In this document: positions 8,989 to 17,535 of the stretch, piece by piece
How the letters are laid out: the number at the start of each line of letters is the position of its first letter
Position numbering within the stretch: position 1 is the first letter of the stretch
Source: Wolbachia endosymbiont (group A) of Pogonocherus hispidulus
Lineage (GTDB): Bacteria > Pseudomonadota > Alphaproteobacteria > Rickettsiales > Anaplasmataceae
Length of the DNA: 64,000 nucleotides
Direction of reading: 5' to 3'
Assembly: GCF_964028195.1 (NCBI RefSeq)
Contig: NZ_OZ034750.1
Location: 806,001-870,000 of the forward strand
Program-made: the position numbers and the translations under genes
The notes under the pieces: model-generated
What the model was told of the DNA's origin: nothing
The model's input: the letters and a program-made list of their open reading frames with translations, nothing else
Database searches by the model: none

Positions 8989-9894
8989 ATGACTACAGCT
9001 CAGAAGCAGAAGCTACTAAGTGATTTTTACAATGTTGAAAGTGAAGTAACTTCTTTAAATAGTAATTCTTACCCTGACAATTTCTATGTAGGACAAGCAA
9101 TTGGTAATGGAAGCTGCTTTTTTGACTCGTTTAGACAAAGTTTAGAGCAACAAAAGGGGATAGAAGTTACTGTCGAGCAGTTACGAGAAGACTGTAAAGA
9201 ATTTGCACAAAACAATCCGCCAGAATGGTTTGTACATTCTATTGCTAACAGTTACGATAATGATGGCCAGCACCGTAGTGAAACTGTAGATGATTATACA
9301 GCAAACATTATGCGTAACGATAGATGGGGTGATCCTGAAGTTGAAGGCAGAATACTTTGTGAGAAGTATGATGTAAAATTGCATGTTATAGAGAACCAGA
9401 CTGTTGATAACCAAGATCTGTCTTTGCATGAATTAATAGACAATTCAGGTTCAAAAAGTGCAGATGAATACAATAAAGTTGATTATGATGATAGTAGTAT
9501 TGTGCATATAATAAACAAAGGCTATGCTCATTTCGAACCATTGCTTGATATAAACAAAAGTTTAGCAAAACAACTGCAAGAGGAAACCAAACTTAAACAA
9601 GAGCAAGAAGATTTCCTATTAGCAAAAAAACTGCAGCTAGATGAGATCTTAGAATATTGTAACGTTTCAAAAGACAACCCTAAGAGAGCAGAGGTTGAGA
9701 AGAGATTTGATGAGTTATTGGCAGAAAATGCTGATGGAAAAATTGGTGATGTTGTAGGGCAGTGCGTTAGTGATATAAAGCAGCGCATAGTACGCTCTGA
9801 AGAGCAAAACCCTTCAAGTTTACTAAGTTCAAGATGTGGTACGGAATCGATGGCAGAACAACCATTTCATCCACAACAAATACTTGTAAAATAA
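8989..9894 (+). CDS. OTU-family cysteine protease (deubiquitinase-like)
   Basis: The N-terminal half fits the ovarian-tumour domain. GNGSCFFDSF carries the likely nucleophile Cys43. WGDPEVEGRILCEKYDVKLH (about 113-132) is the central family motif. GYAHFEPL carries the likely catalytic His181. OTU proteases remove ubiquitin; bacteria lack ubiquitin, so the natural target would be a host protein delivered through secretion. The C-terminal third (about 190-301) is charged and probably coiled coil. No signal peptide is seen. Catalytic assignment is by motif only. Confidence 0.85.
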   Translation: MTTAQKQKLLSDFYNVESEVTSLNSNSYPDNFYVGQAIGNGSCFFDSFRQSLEQQKGIEVTVEQLREDCKEFAQNNPPEWFVHSIANSYDNDGQHRSETVDDYTANIMRNDRWGDPEVEGRILCEKYDVKLHVIENQTVDNQDLSLHELIDNSGSKSADEYNKVDYDDSSIVHIINKGYAHFEPLLDINKSLAKQLQEETKLKQEQEDFLLAKKLQLDEILEYCNVSKDNPKRAEVEKRFDELLAENADGKIGDVVGQCVSDIKQRIVRSEEQNPSSLLSSRCGTESMAEQPFHPQQILVK

Positions 9895-9902
9895 ATTTTC
9901 AT

Positions 9903-9934
9903 AGCCCTGTATATTTTTATATAGGGCTTTTGCA
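9903..9934 (+). terminator. Rho-independent terminator after the OTU gene
   Basis: AGCCCT and AGGGCT flank an AT-rich inner stem and loop and are followed by TTTT. The hairpin lies about 10 bases after the OTU stop codon. Confidence 0.7.
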
Positions 9935-9976
9935 AGCATTTCATATAATATGAACTTGCAGTACGTACTAATCTAA

Positions 9977-11152
9977 ATGCAAGTTGACCATGAAACTAGT
10001 TTAATCATTGATGCCATAGAGGAATTTGGTGGTGAGGCTAGGCTTGTCGGCGGGTGTGTGAGAGACTCAATTTTGCAACGTAATGTCCACGACATCGATT
10101 TAGCTACTAATTTGCTTCCAAATCAAACGATCAAAGCGCTAAAACTCCGTAATATAAAAACTATTCCAACTGGTCTGAAGCATGGAACTATTACTGCAAT
10201 TTTAAACAAAAGATCCTTTGAGATCACAACGCTAAGGCATGATGTGAAATGTGACGGTAGGCATGCAAAAGTAGAATTTACCAATAATTGGCAAGCGGAT
10301 GCTTCAAGGCGCGACTTTACATTTAACGCTCTATACGCAGATAAGCATGGCCATATATATGATTACTTTGGTGGTATCGAGGATTTAAAGGCGCGAAGGT
10401 TAAACTTTATAGGCAACGCTGAAGATAGAATTAAAGAAGACTATCTACGTATTTTAAGAGCATTTCGTTTTCATGCAAAAATATGTGTCGGAGATTTGAG
10501 TGATGAAATACTAAGCGTATGCAAAAAGCATTCGCATATGATCCAAAACCTCTCTGGAGAGAGAATAAGAGATGAAATACTTAAATTGCTGGAGTGCAAT
10601 GATCCTTTTCCAACACTTAAGAGCATGCAAGAATCTGATGTTTTGCAAAAGATTATCCCAAAAGAAGTAAAATGTGAAATTCTGTCTTCGTCACTTCTTT
10701 TGGGCACTGATGCACTAGTAAAATTAGCGTTACTCCTTAGGACTACTAAAAAAAATGACAGGCTAAGTCTTGGAGAATATGTAAGCAAATTTTTACGTCT
10801 TTCGAACAAGCAAAAGAAAAAGCTGCTATTTTTACTATCCAACGATATCAAAACAGAACTCTCAGAAAAAGAGCAAAAAAAATACATATCTTTATTTGGT
10901 AGAGAACTATATTTTGATTTAGTAAAAATTTGTGGTGTTGAGTCTGGAGAAAATGTTGATAAATACATTTCGTTTGCTAATACATTCAATATTCCAAAAT
11001 TTCCTTTATCTGGCGATGATTTAATAAGTATAGGTCACCAGCCAGGAAAAAGTTTAGGTAAAAACTTGGAATTGCTAAAACAACACTGGGAAGACAGCTC
11101 CTACACTTTAACAAAAGAGGAGCTGGTGCTTTATGCTAAGGATCTACTTTAG
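9977..11152 (+). CDS. cca: CCA tRNA nucleotidyltransferase / poly(A) polymerase family protein
   Basis: The class II nucleotidyltransferase head is clear: LVGGCVRDSILQR near residue 22, then the metal-binding DIDLATN near 38. The template-reading motif RRDFTFNALYAD follows near 115, and RILRAFRFHAKI near 153 is the family signature. The enzyme adds or repairs the 3' CCA end of tRNAs. It is convergent with the coiled-coil gene at 11149, with a 4-bp overlap of stop codons. The substrate (CCA versus poly(A)) cannot be settled by motif alone. Confidence 0.93.
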   Translation: MQVDHETSLIIDAIEEFGGEARLVGGCVRDSILQRNVHDIDLATNLLPNQTIKALKLRNIKTIPTGLKHGTITAILNKRSFEITTLRHDVKCDGRHAKVEFTNNWQADASRRDFTFNALYADKHGHIYDYFGGIEDLKARRLNFIGNAEDRIKEDYLRILRAFRFHAKICVGDLSDEILSVCKKHSHMIQNLSGERIRDEILKLLECNDPFPTLKSMQESDVLQKIIPKEVKCEILSSSLLLGTDALVKLALLLRTTKKNDRLSLGEYVSKFLRLSNKQKKKLLFLLSNDIKTELSEKEQKKYISLFGRELYFDLVKICGVESGENVDKYISFANTFNIPKFPLSGDDLISIGHQPGKSLGKNLELLKQHWEDSSYTLTKEELVLYAKDLL

Positions 11153-12234
11153 GCTACTCTCTGAGCATTCAATGAATGTACGCTTACAGTATTAGTGTGA
11201 CTCATCGAGGAATTAGGTGTGTATTCTTTTTTAGCTTTTTCTGTTAATTGGTATTCGTTTACTCCTCCTTGAGTTTGATTACACATCCCCTGATCTGTAG
11301 ATAAAAATTTATCTCTTATGCTTGATGTCAGTTGTAACTCTTGAATCTTATCTGAAAAAAATCTCATTCTAGCTTCTACTAGCCCTTTCACAACAATTTC
11401 TTTAAGTAATTCTCCTGAGTCGTTATTATTATTATTTTTGCTATTAAAGCTGTGCAAGATAGAGTCTACAATCTTATTTACCCCTTCCTGTTTGTTAAAT
11501 TCTAATTTTTTTACGCATTTTCTAACAGAAGGTGACAACTTGGCTTTTAACGTGTCATTTCCTAGTTCTTTACCTACATTTTTTCCAATGTTACAATGTT
11601 CGTTGACAACTTTTTTTACCTTAGCTTCTATGATCTCCCTTGCGGATTTTTTCAAATTATTCTCCAATAATTCAAGCAGCTCACTGCTTTTAAATTTGCC
11701 ATCATCTTGATTTGATAGAAATTTTATGGTTTTATTATGTACGTTATGGCAAAAGTGCTTTTCTTTAAATTCAGGAAACCCTTTTTTTAACTCCTCGTTT
11801 TTCCTAGATAAAAAGTTATTGAGATTCTTATCCCTAGAAAGCTTATTGGGCAAGTTTCGTAATTTTGAAAGAGTTGATTCAGTAGTTGATTTTGCAGTAG
11901 ATGCTGCGCTTACCAAACTCACTGTATCTGACGCTTTAGTTTTTGTTTGTCCTTGTGATTTTTGAGTTTCTCCATCAATATCTTCTAACCTTTTATCAAC
12001 ATCCTTTAACTTTTCTTCCAACTTTTGTTGTTCTTGATTATTTAGTGGTAGTTGCTGCACTAACAATTCCATCACGCTCAAAGAAGTTTTATTTAAGGTA
12101 TCACCTATTCCAGCTAATTCCCATTCTTTACTTTCTTCTAAGATCTGCACCTGTTTTTGTAATTTAGAAACCTCATTTTCTGAGCTCTTTTTCTCTACTT
12201 CAGCAGCACTTAATTGACTACTTAAATCTTTCAA
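11149..12234 (-). CDS. Coiled-coil protein, downstream part of a probably frameshifted gene
   Basis: The 361-residue frame starts only at a TTG codon (12234) with no ribosome binding site. Its N-terminal 60 residues continue the heptad pattern of the frame just upstream (12243-13076). Reading back in its own frame gives IDLESKLKDLSSQLSAAE, which joins smoothly to the other frame's LQSAQESKQQLEKEL. I infer one ancestral gene broken by a 1-nt change near 12240-12250. The middle is polar and helical, and the end is Ser/Thr/Asn-rich. I recognise no family. Confidence 0.6.
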   Translation of the reverse strand: MKDLSSQLSAAEVEKKSSENEVSKLQKQVQILEESKEWELAGIGDTLNKTSLSVMELLVQQLPLNNQEQQKLEEKLKDVDKRLEDIDGETQKSQGQTKTKASDTVSLVSAASTAKSTTESTLSKLRNLPNKLSRDKNLNNFLSRKNEELKKGFPEFKEKHFCHNVHNKTIKFLSNQDDGKFKSSELLELLENNLKKSAREIIEAKVKKVVNEHCNIGKNVGKELGNDTLKAKLSPSVRKCVKKLEFNKQEGVNKIVDSILHSFNSKNNNNNDSGELLKEIVVKGLVEARMRFFSDKIQELQLTSSIRDKFLSTDQGMCNQTQGGVNEYQLTEKAKKEYTPNSSMSHTNTVSVHSLNAQRVA

Positions 12235-12242
12235 TTTACTTT

Positions 12243-13076
12243 CTAAATCAATTCTTTCTCCAGTTGTTGTTTAGATTCCTGAGCACTTTGCAAGTGTTTT
12301 CTAAGATCCTCTACTTTAGCTTCCATTTCCTTTTTATCTTCATCTAATCCTTCATTTAACCGCATTAAACTATTTATTTTCCTGACTTCTCCCACCCTTT
12401 CTAAAAGCTCGTTTATTTTATCGGTAAATTCTGCTCTGAGTTCAGTTAATTCTCTTCCCTGGCACTCTATCATCTCAGATTTTGCCTTCAACTTTACTAA
12501 AAACTCTTTCTCTTGTTTATCTGTAACTTCTACCAATTCTCTATAATCCTTTTTAAGTCTTTCAATTATAGATCGCAATTCTCTATTTTCCTTTTTTAAC
12601 GAGCTATTTTTTGATTGTAAGTCCGCTTTAAGCCTTATGATTATAGATCGCAATTCTTCAATTTTCACTTCCAATAAGCCATTTTCTGATTGTAAGTCTG
12701 CAATCTGCTGTGCTTGATCACTATTTTTATCCGTTGTTTCAACACACTCGGTCTGCATTGCTATATCGTGAAATGTTACTTTACTAGTTTGAACCTCTCC
12801 ATCCTTACTTATTACTTCACTCTGGCTCCCTTTTTCTGCAACCTCAGGTTTTAAGTCAGCTCCAATACTTTTATCCGTTGTTTCAACACATTCGGTCTGC
12901 ATTGTCGTATCTTGAAATGTTACTTTATTAGATAGAATATTTTCCGCCCATTTGTTCCATTTCTTTGGTAGTATTCGTCCAATCGTTTTTAAGTACAACC
13001 AAGCAAATACAGTAGACCAACTGTATTTTTGTTTAACATTAGTTTCATAATCAACCTTATTATTAGTATTGTACAT
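12243..13076 (-). CDS. Coiled-coil protein, upstream part of a probably frameshifted gene
   Basis: The 277-residue frame begins with a real ATG at 13076. A short hydrophobic stretch (WSTVFAWLYLKTIGRIL) near residue 20 may be a membrane anchor. Two near-repeat blocks around TMQTECVETTDK and AMQTECVETTDK follow, at about residues 58 and 106. A long coiled coil runs from about 120 to the end. It stops 8 bp before the next minus-strand frame, which continues the coiled coil in another register. A membrane-anchored long coiled-coil protein would have been the intact product; its function is unknown. Confidence 0.65.
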   Translation of the reverse strand: MYNTNNKVDYETNVKQKYSWSTVFAWLYLKTIGRILPKKWNKWAENILSNKVTFQDTTMQTECVETTDKSIGADLKPEVAEKGSQSEVISKDGEVQTSKVTFHDIAMQTECVETTDKNSDQAQQIADLQSENGLLEVKIEELRSIIIRLKADLQSKNSSLKKENRELRSIIERLKKDYRELVEVTDKQEKEFLVKLKAKSEMIECQGRELTELRAEFTDKINELLERVGEVRKINSLMRLNEGLDEDKKEMEAKVEDLRKHLQSAQESKQQLEKELI

Positions 13077-13211
13077 AAAATTACCTTGTTTTTTAACTTT
13101 AATTTACAGAAAATTTTAACAGTGATAAAGTTATATATATTAGTATAAATATTAAATAAATACTAACGCAGGTGTCAAATTATGGTAAAGTCTTTGCCCG
13201 CCTAATACACT

Positions 13212-13745
13212 TTAAGCAGAAATACACATATCTGTAAGTACAGCATTTGCTTTTCCTATCGCTCTTGCTAACATTTCCTGTTCATTGTTCTGATTTTTCA
13301 CATTGATTACCTGAGCAGCTAAGTTTGCAGGAAAAGTGACCAAACTGACTTCCCACAATTCCACTTGTTTTAACACTCTAGCTCCGCTTTTATGATCAAC
13401 ATCATACTCTATAGGTATATAGCCGATGGAAAGTCCATTGATTACTCCAGTTTTGAGCATTAAGTACGCTTCCTTTGCTTTTTGGATGCCCAAAAGTAAG
13501 TGTGCGGTTATATACAGGCCAACATCATTTTCGCAAATATCTATAATATTACCTATAGGTTCACCTGGATTATGTTGCCAAAGGAGTTTTATCTTATTTT
13601 TATTTAAGTTTTCCTTAAATGCCCCAGGTAAGATCAGGTCATTTTGTTTATCAACTATGTTAAAAACACTTGCGTAACCAGAAAATACACCGTTTTCTCC
13701 TATGCTTTTTATTGACAATGGTGAATAGAGAAATTTCTTATTCAT
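13212..13745 (-). CDS. HK97-family prohead protease (peptidase U35), orphan
   Basis: Starting at ATG 13745, with AGGAGG a few bases upstream, the product is 177 residues. VFSGYASVFNIVDKQNDLILPGAF is the family's N-terminal signature region (residues about 19-43). QHNPGEPIG carries the likely catalytic His58, GLSIGY carries Ser106, and LWEVSLVTFPA (about 130-140) is the conserved acidic strand. These enzymes mature phage capsids. No capsid, portal or terminase gene is nearby, so this is a remnant of a prophage or of the alphaproteobacterial gene transfer agent. Confidence 0.85.
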   Translation of the reverse strand: MNKKFLYSPLSIKSIGENGVFSGYASVFNIVDKQNDLILPGAFKENLNKNKIKLLWQHNPGEPIGNIIDICENDVGLYITAHLLLGIQKAKEAYLMLKTGVINGLSIGYIPIEYDVDHKSGARVLKQVELWEVSLVTFPANLAAQVINVKNQNNEQEMLARAIGKANAVLTDMCISA

Positions 13746-13849
13746 AAAGCCTCCTGTAGTATTGGGAATTTTATTTCGCAATGCACTGCGATATAATTCT
13801 ATTATATGCAGTGCTCTAAAAGGGGGAAGCACTTTTCTTAGTTACCAAA

Positions 13850-14275
13850 AACGCTAACTGGAATCCAGATTGGACACTGGGTTATAAAATTCTACGTCAT
13901 ACCACCGCGGCGCTAACAAGTAGCGGAATGACGATTGTCAAGGTGTCATCCTAGTGCCTCTATGATGTCATCCCAGTGCCCTGACTACTTGGATCCAAGA
14001 AAAAGAATGATGTCATGCAAGCCCCTATGATGTCATTTCAGTGCTTGACACTGGGATCTCATTTCACTCTATAATAGCAGTGCTCCTTTCTTGTCATCCG
14101 AGTAGCCTCTTTTTTGTCATCCCAGTGCTTGACACTGGGATCCAGCCTTTCCATAATCATCAAAACATTGTATTGTAACGTAAAATGGCTACTTTTATGC
14201 TTACCAACTTAATAAAATTCCTGGATCCCAGTGTCAAGCACTGGGATGACAAAAAAAGGAGCACTGGGATGACAC
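13850..14275. repeat. Cluster of palindromic repeats (intergenic 13833-14872, first part)
   Basis: At least five copies of the GTCATCCCAGTGCTTGACAC/ GGGATCCAG palindrome family lie here. They include a complete module at about 14113-14250 in which two palindromes flank the core CCAACTTAATAAAATTCC in reverse orientation. Degenerate copies of the CCGCTACTTGTTAGCGG palindrome lie near 13910. No coding sequence is supported. Confidence 0.75.
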
Positions 14276-14320
14276 CCTCCTAGTAGAAACGCTTTTGTAA
14301 TTGCAACATTCGTGCAATCT

Positions 14321-14761
14321 TTAGCCATGAATATTAAGAAATTTACCAAACGAAAAAAAAGGCAAAAGAAGCCCTGGTCATTGTCTATTTTCAGTATTTG
14401 GCGTTTTTTAAGTCTTAAACGCTGCAATTTAGCTGCTTTTAAGTGCAACTCACCTTAGTTTAAATGTTTAAGAAATTTACTAAGCAGAAAAAAAGGCAAA
14501 GAAAACCTAGGGTAGCTAGTATTCAAATTCTCCCTTGTTCTATTTGACGTCTTTTGATGTCTTAAACGCTTTATAAGCGCGTTTCGGCTTGTATAGGTAG
14601 AAACCCAGAAGTTTTATAAAGACATGAGGTGCACATAGTGCAAAAAATTAAGCATGATTTACGCCAAATACAAAGTTCCCTTTGTCGTTTTAATCTGCAG
14701 ATTGCGAAGATAAATAAATAGCTTCAATTTTATGATAAGGGGGCTGGCGGAGTTTGTAAAG
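14321..14761 (-). repeat. Dispersed ~440-bp repeat, copy A (minus orientation)
   Basis: This is one of three copies in the window (others at 38819-39253 and 52760-53210). It reads 5' to 3' on the minus strand: a promoter-like start, TGCACTATGTGCA, an AAACGCGCTTATAAAGCGTTT hairpin, then two sub-repeats each ending in CTTTTGCCTTTTTTTC and GTAAATTTCTTAA. No open frame is conserved among the copies. This argues for an RNA-level or mobile function rather than a protein. Confidence 0.7.
14732..14760 (-). promoter_or_regulatory. Sigma-70-like promoter at the head of repeat copy A
   Basis: On the minus strand TTTACA (14760-14755) is followed after exactly 17 bp by TATCAT (14737-14732). The 17-bp spacer AACTCCGCCAGCCCCCT is the same in the other copies, which have TTGACA as -35. 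Confidence 0.6.
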
Positions 14762-14872
14762 CAATTTTTTAGCCCTGTCTCCTTGCTATAATGTTCATAT
14801 CGATAGAAAAGCAAAAGAATAGAATGAAATATCAAGTGATATCCTCTATAATTAAATTTTTTGAATGAAGAG

Positions 14873-15859
14873 ATGACGATTCGTGTAGGAATTAATGGTC
14901 TGGGTAGAATAGGCAGAGGCGTATTGCGTGCTATTTTCGAAATAGAAGAATATAGCAAACAAATAGAAGTTGTAGCTGTGAATGGATCGCTCAATGCAAA
15001 GCAGCATGCACATTTGATTAAATATGATTCTGTTCATGGCAAATTCAGTGGTGATATTGACTTTAATGAGTCTCAAAATTGGCTATCTATAAATGGCAGA
15101 AAATTTTCTTTATATAGAGAACGGAGCCCTGAAAGTATTCCTTGGAATGTTGATGTAATACTTGAATGTACTGGTGCATTTAACAAGCGTGAAGAAGCAA
15201 TAAGGCACAATGCAGAGAAAGTGATTGTCTCTGCTCCAGTTCCAGATGCTGATGTCACTATAGTTTATGGTGTGAATAATGATATGCTCAAAAAAGAGCA
15301 TAAAGTAATATCAGCAGGTTCTTGCACTACAAACTGTCTGGCTCCAATTGTACACGTTTTACACTCCAATTTAGGTATAAAAAGTGGTTTTATGACTACT
15401 ATACATGCCTACACGAATGATCAAAATGTTCTTGATGGTAATCATAAAGATTTGCGCAGGGCAAGGGCTTGCGGATTATCTATGGTGCCAACTACAACCG
15501 GGGCAGCAAAAACAATTGGTTCTATAATTCCTGAATTAAAGGGCAAGCTAGATGGCACTGCCGTCAGAGTTCCGGTTAGCAATGTTTCTATGGTTGATTT
15601 TAAATTTACGACTGATAAGAAGGTAACAGTTGGAGAAATAAATGAAATGTTTAAAAACGCAGCAAGTAATGTGCTCTCCGTATGCGCGGAACCTTTAGTC
15701 TCAATAGATTTTGTGCATAACCCTTATAGTGCAATTGTGGATTTAACTGGTACATATGTTACAGGTGACATCTGTAGAGTTGCAGCGTGGTATGACAATG
15801 AGTGGGCTTTTTCGTTGAGAATGTTAGACATAGCATTATTGAGCCATAGTAAAGTATGA
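14873..15859 (+). CDS. gapA: Glyceraldehyde-3-phosphate dehydrogenase
   Basis: The product converts glyceraldehyde-3-phosphate to 1,3-bisphosphoglycerate with NAD(P). Wolbachia is thought to run this part of glycolysis mainly in the gluconeogenic direction. The Rossmann motif VGINGLGRIGRG is at the N-terminus. The active-site Cys lies in SAGSCTTNCLAP near residue 150. Other family motifs are TIHAYTNDQNVLD and WYDNEWAFSLRMLD. I prefer ATG 14873 (MTIRVGINGLG) over the TTG at 14861 because it gives the usual short N-terminus. The last bases overlap tatC (ATGA). Confidence 0.97.
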   Translation: MTIRVGINGLGRIGRGVLRAIFEIEEYSKQIEVVAVNGSLNAKQHAHLIKYDSVHGKFSGDIDFNESQNWLSINGRKFSLYRERSPESIPWNVDVILECTGAFNKREEAIRHNAEKVIVSAPVPDADVTIVYGVNNDMLKKEHKVISAGSCTTNCLAPIVHVLHSNLGIKSGFMTTIHAYTNDQNVLDGNHKDLRRARACGLSMVPTTTGAAKTIGSIIPELKGKLDGTAVRVPVSNVSMVDFKFTTDKKVTVGEINEMFKNAASNVLSVCAEPLVSIDFVHNPYSAIVDLTGTYVTGDICRVAAWYDNEWAFSLRMLDIALLSHSKV

Positions 15860-16617
15860 ATGGAAACCCAAACAAATATGCTTCATTTTGTGAGCACTTT
15901 GCAGAACTCAGAAAAAGAGTTATCTTTTGCTTTCTATTTTTTTGCGTTGCTTTTGGTTTTTGTTATTACTTTAAGGAAAATATATACCGTTTTTTACTCG
16001 CACCTTTAATAGAAGCAACAAAAGGTAGCGAAGGTTTTTCTTTAATTTACACAGACTTAACAGAGGCATTTTTTGTGTATCTCCAAGTTGCAATAATGAG
16101 CGCACTTTTGTTTTCTTTTCCTGTGTTTGCATGGCAATTTTATATGTTCTTAGCACCTGGGTTATATAAAAGTGAAAGGGCAGTGTTGTTGCCATACTTA
16201 ATTGCAACACCGGTTTTATTTGTAACGGGAGCTACTGTAGTCTATTACTATATATTTCCTTTAGCCTGGAAGTTTTTCATCACTTTTGAACATAGTGGGA
16301 AATCTTTCGGTATACCAATAGAGTTTATGCCATCAGTTAGCGAATATTTAGACCTTGTTCTCCAATTTATGTTTGCATTTGGCACTGCATTTCAAATTCC
16401 AGTAATACTCACATTGATGGTGAGAGTAGGGTTACTCACTACACAAAGTTTGTCAAATAAACGCAGAATCGCGATAGTGGTAATTTTTATTATTGCTGCA
16501 ATCTTAACTCCACCTGATGTATTAAGCCAAGTAGGGCTTGCAATACCTATGCTGATTCTATATGAATTGTCCATTTTGATATGTAGGTATATTGAAAAAA
16601 AGAAGACAAAGGTTTGA
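15856..16617 (+). CDS. tatC: Sec-independent translocase subunit TatC
   Basis: This is the membrane receptor for twin-arginine signal peptides. The 253-residue product has six hydrophobic segments and the family motifs HFAELRKRVIF near residue 14 and SALLFSFPVFAWQFYMFLAPGL near 75. The motif region near FAFGTAFQIPVILTLMVRVGLL follows. It overlaps gapA by 4 bp and is presumably co-transcribed with it. tatA/B are not in this window. Confidence 0.95.
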   Translation: MNGNPNKYASFCEHFAELRKRVIFCFLFFCVAFGFCYYFKENIYRFLLAPLIEATKGSEGFSLIYTDLTEAFFVYLQVAIMSALLFSFPVFAWQFYMFLAPGLYKSERAVLLPYLIATPVLFVTGATVVYYYIFPLAWKFFITFEHSGKSFGIPIEFMPSVSEYLDLVLQFMFAFGTAFQIPVILTLMVRVGLLTTQSLSNKRRIAIVVIFIIAAILTPPDVLSQVGLAIPMLILYELSILICRYIEKKKTKV

Positions 16618-16627
16618 ATAAATATTC

Positions 16628-16655
16628 TTGACTTTTTTATGGAATATGTGATAAT
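16628..16655 (+). promoter_or_regulatory. Promoter of the ankyrin pseudogene
   Basis: TTGACT at 16628-16633 and GATAAT at 16650-16655 are 16 bp apart. The same pair, with the same ATATGTGATAATTAAA-like surroundings, precedes the ankyrin gene at 49281, so the two genes share an inherited 5' region. Confidence 0.6.
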
Positions 16656-16673
16656 TAAATTTTGGGGTATAAT

Positions 16674-17507
16674 ATGGATTTAAAACAGTGGGAACGGATA
16701 TTAAGTACAATAAATGATGACAGCGATTTGAGTGGTAATGACGTAGTTGAAAAAATAAAAAAGAAACTACAAGAAATAGACTTAAGGGTGTATCAAGAGT
16801 GGGAGAAGAAAAAATTTGACATAAATCACCGATTCAGCCAGCCAGACAAGTATGACATGAATGAATTCACATTGTTGCACATAGCAGTCCAGTGTAGTGA
16901 CGAAAAGGTAGTATAAGCTCTATTAGACAAAGGGGCTAATGTTAATGCGCAAGATAGATGTAAAGAAACTCCTTTACATAATGCTGTTATATTCAGCAAT
17001 ATAAAGGTGGTACAAGCTCTATTAGACAAAGGGGCTAATGTTAATGTGCAAGATGGATATGGAAAAACTCCTTTACATAATGCTGTTATACTCAGCAATA
17101 TAAAGGTGGTACAAGCTCTATTAGACAAAGGGGCTAATGTTAATGTGCAAGATGGATATGGAAAAACTCCTTTATATCATGCTAAGGTACTTAGCAAAAT
17201 AAAGACAATGAAAGCTCTACTAAAAGCAGGCGCTGATCCTGATATAGATGAAGAAAACAACCAAATAGCCACTAAAGCAATAAAAACTGGTATTGCTTTT
17301 GGTGTTATAGCTGGATTAGCAATCGGTGTTGGATGTGGTGTTGCCGGTGTTCAATTATCAGTATTAGCTATAGTTGGCATAGCTGTAGCTGCTGCGCTAG
17401 CAGTTGGACTTGTTGCTGGTGGTATTACACATGCAGTATTAAAACCTAGTAATAAACTAGATGAACTAGACTCAAACAAAGTAGCGAGTGCTGCTCAGAC
17501 AGTGTAA
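16674..17507 (+). pseudogene. Ankyrin-repeat membrane protein, interrupted by an in-frame TAA
   Basis: ATG 16674 (MDLKQWERILSTI) opens a frame that runs to 17507 except for TAA at 16914-16916. The three ankyrin repeats are near-identical 99-bp units. At the matching position the next two units have CAA (17013-17015 and 17112-17114), so the stop is a C-to-T change. Downstream of the repeats come two hydrophobic segments (GIAFGVIAGLAIGVGCG and IVGIAVAAALAVGLVAGG) and a tail with KPSNKLDELDS. The N-terminus and tail are related to the ankyrin gene at 49281. A truncated 80-residue product, or a restart at TTG 17007, is possible. Confidence 0.85.
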
Positions 17508-17535
17508 AGCATTACGGTCAAGACCATATATTTGG

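Noticed and set aside
10471..10989. Long antisense frame (172 codons) over cca
   Set aside because: It lies wholly opposite a well-supported gene, has no ribosome binding site, and its composition mirrors the cca codons.
14209..14448. 79-codon minus-strand frame
   Set aside because: It runs through palindromic repeats and the end of repeat copy A, and is not conserved in the other copies.
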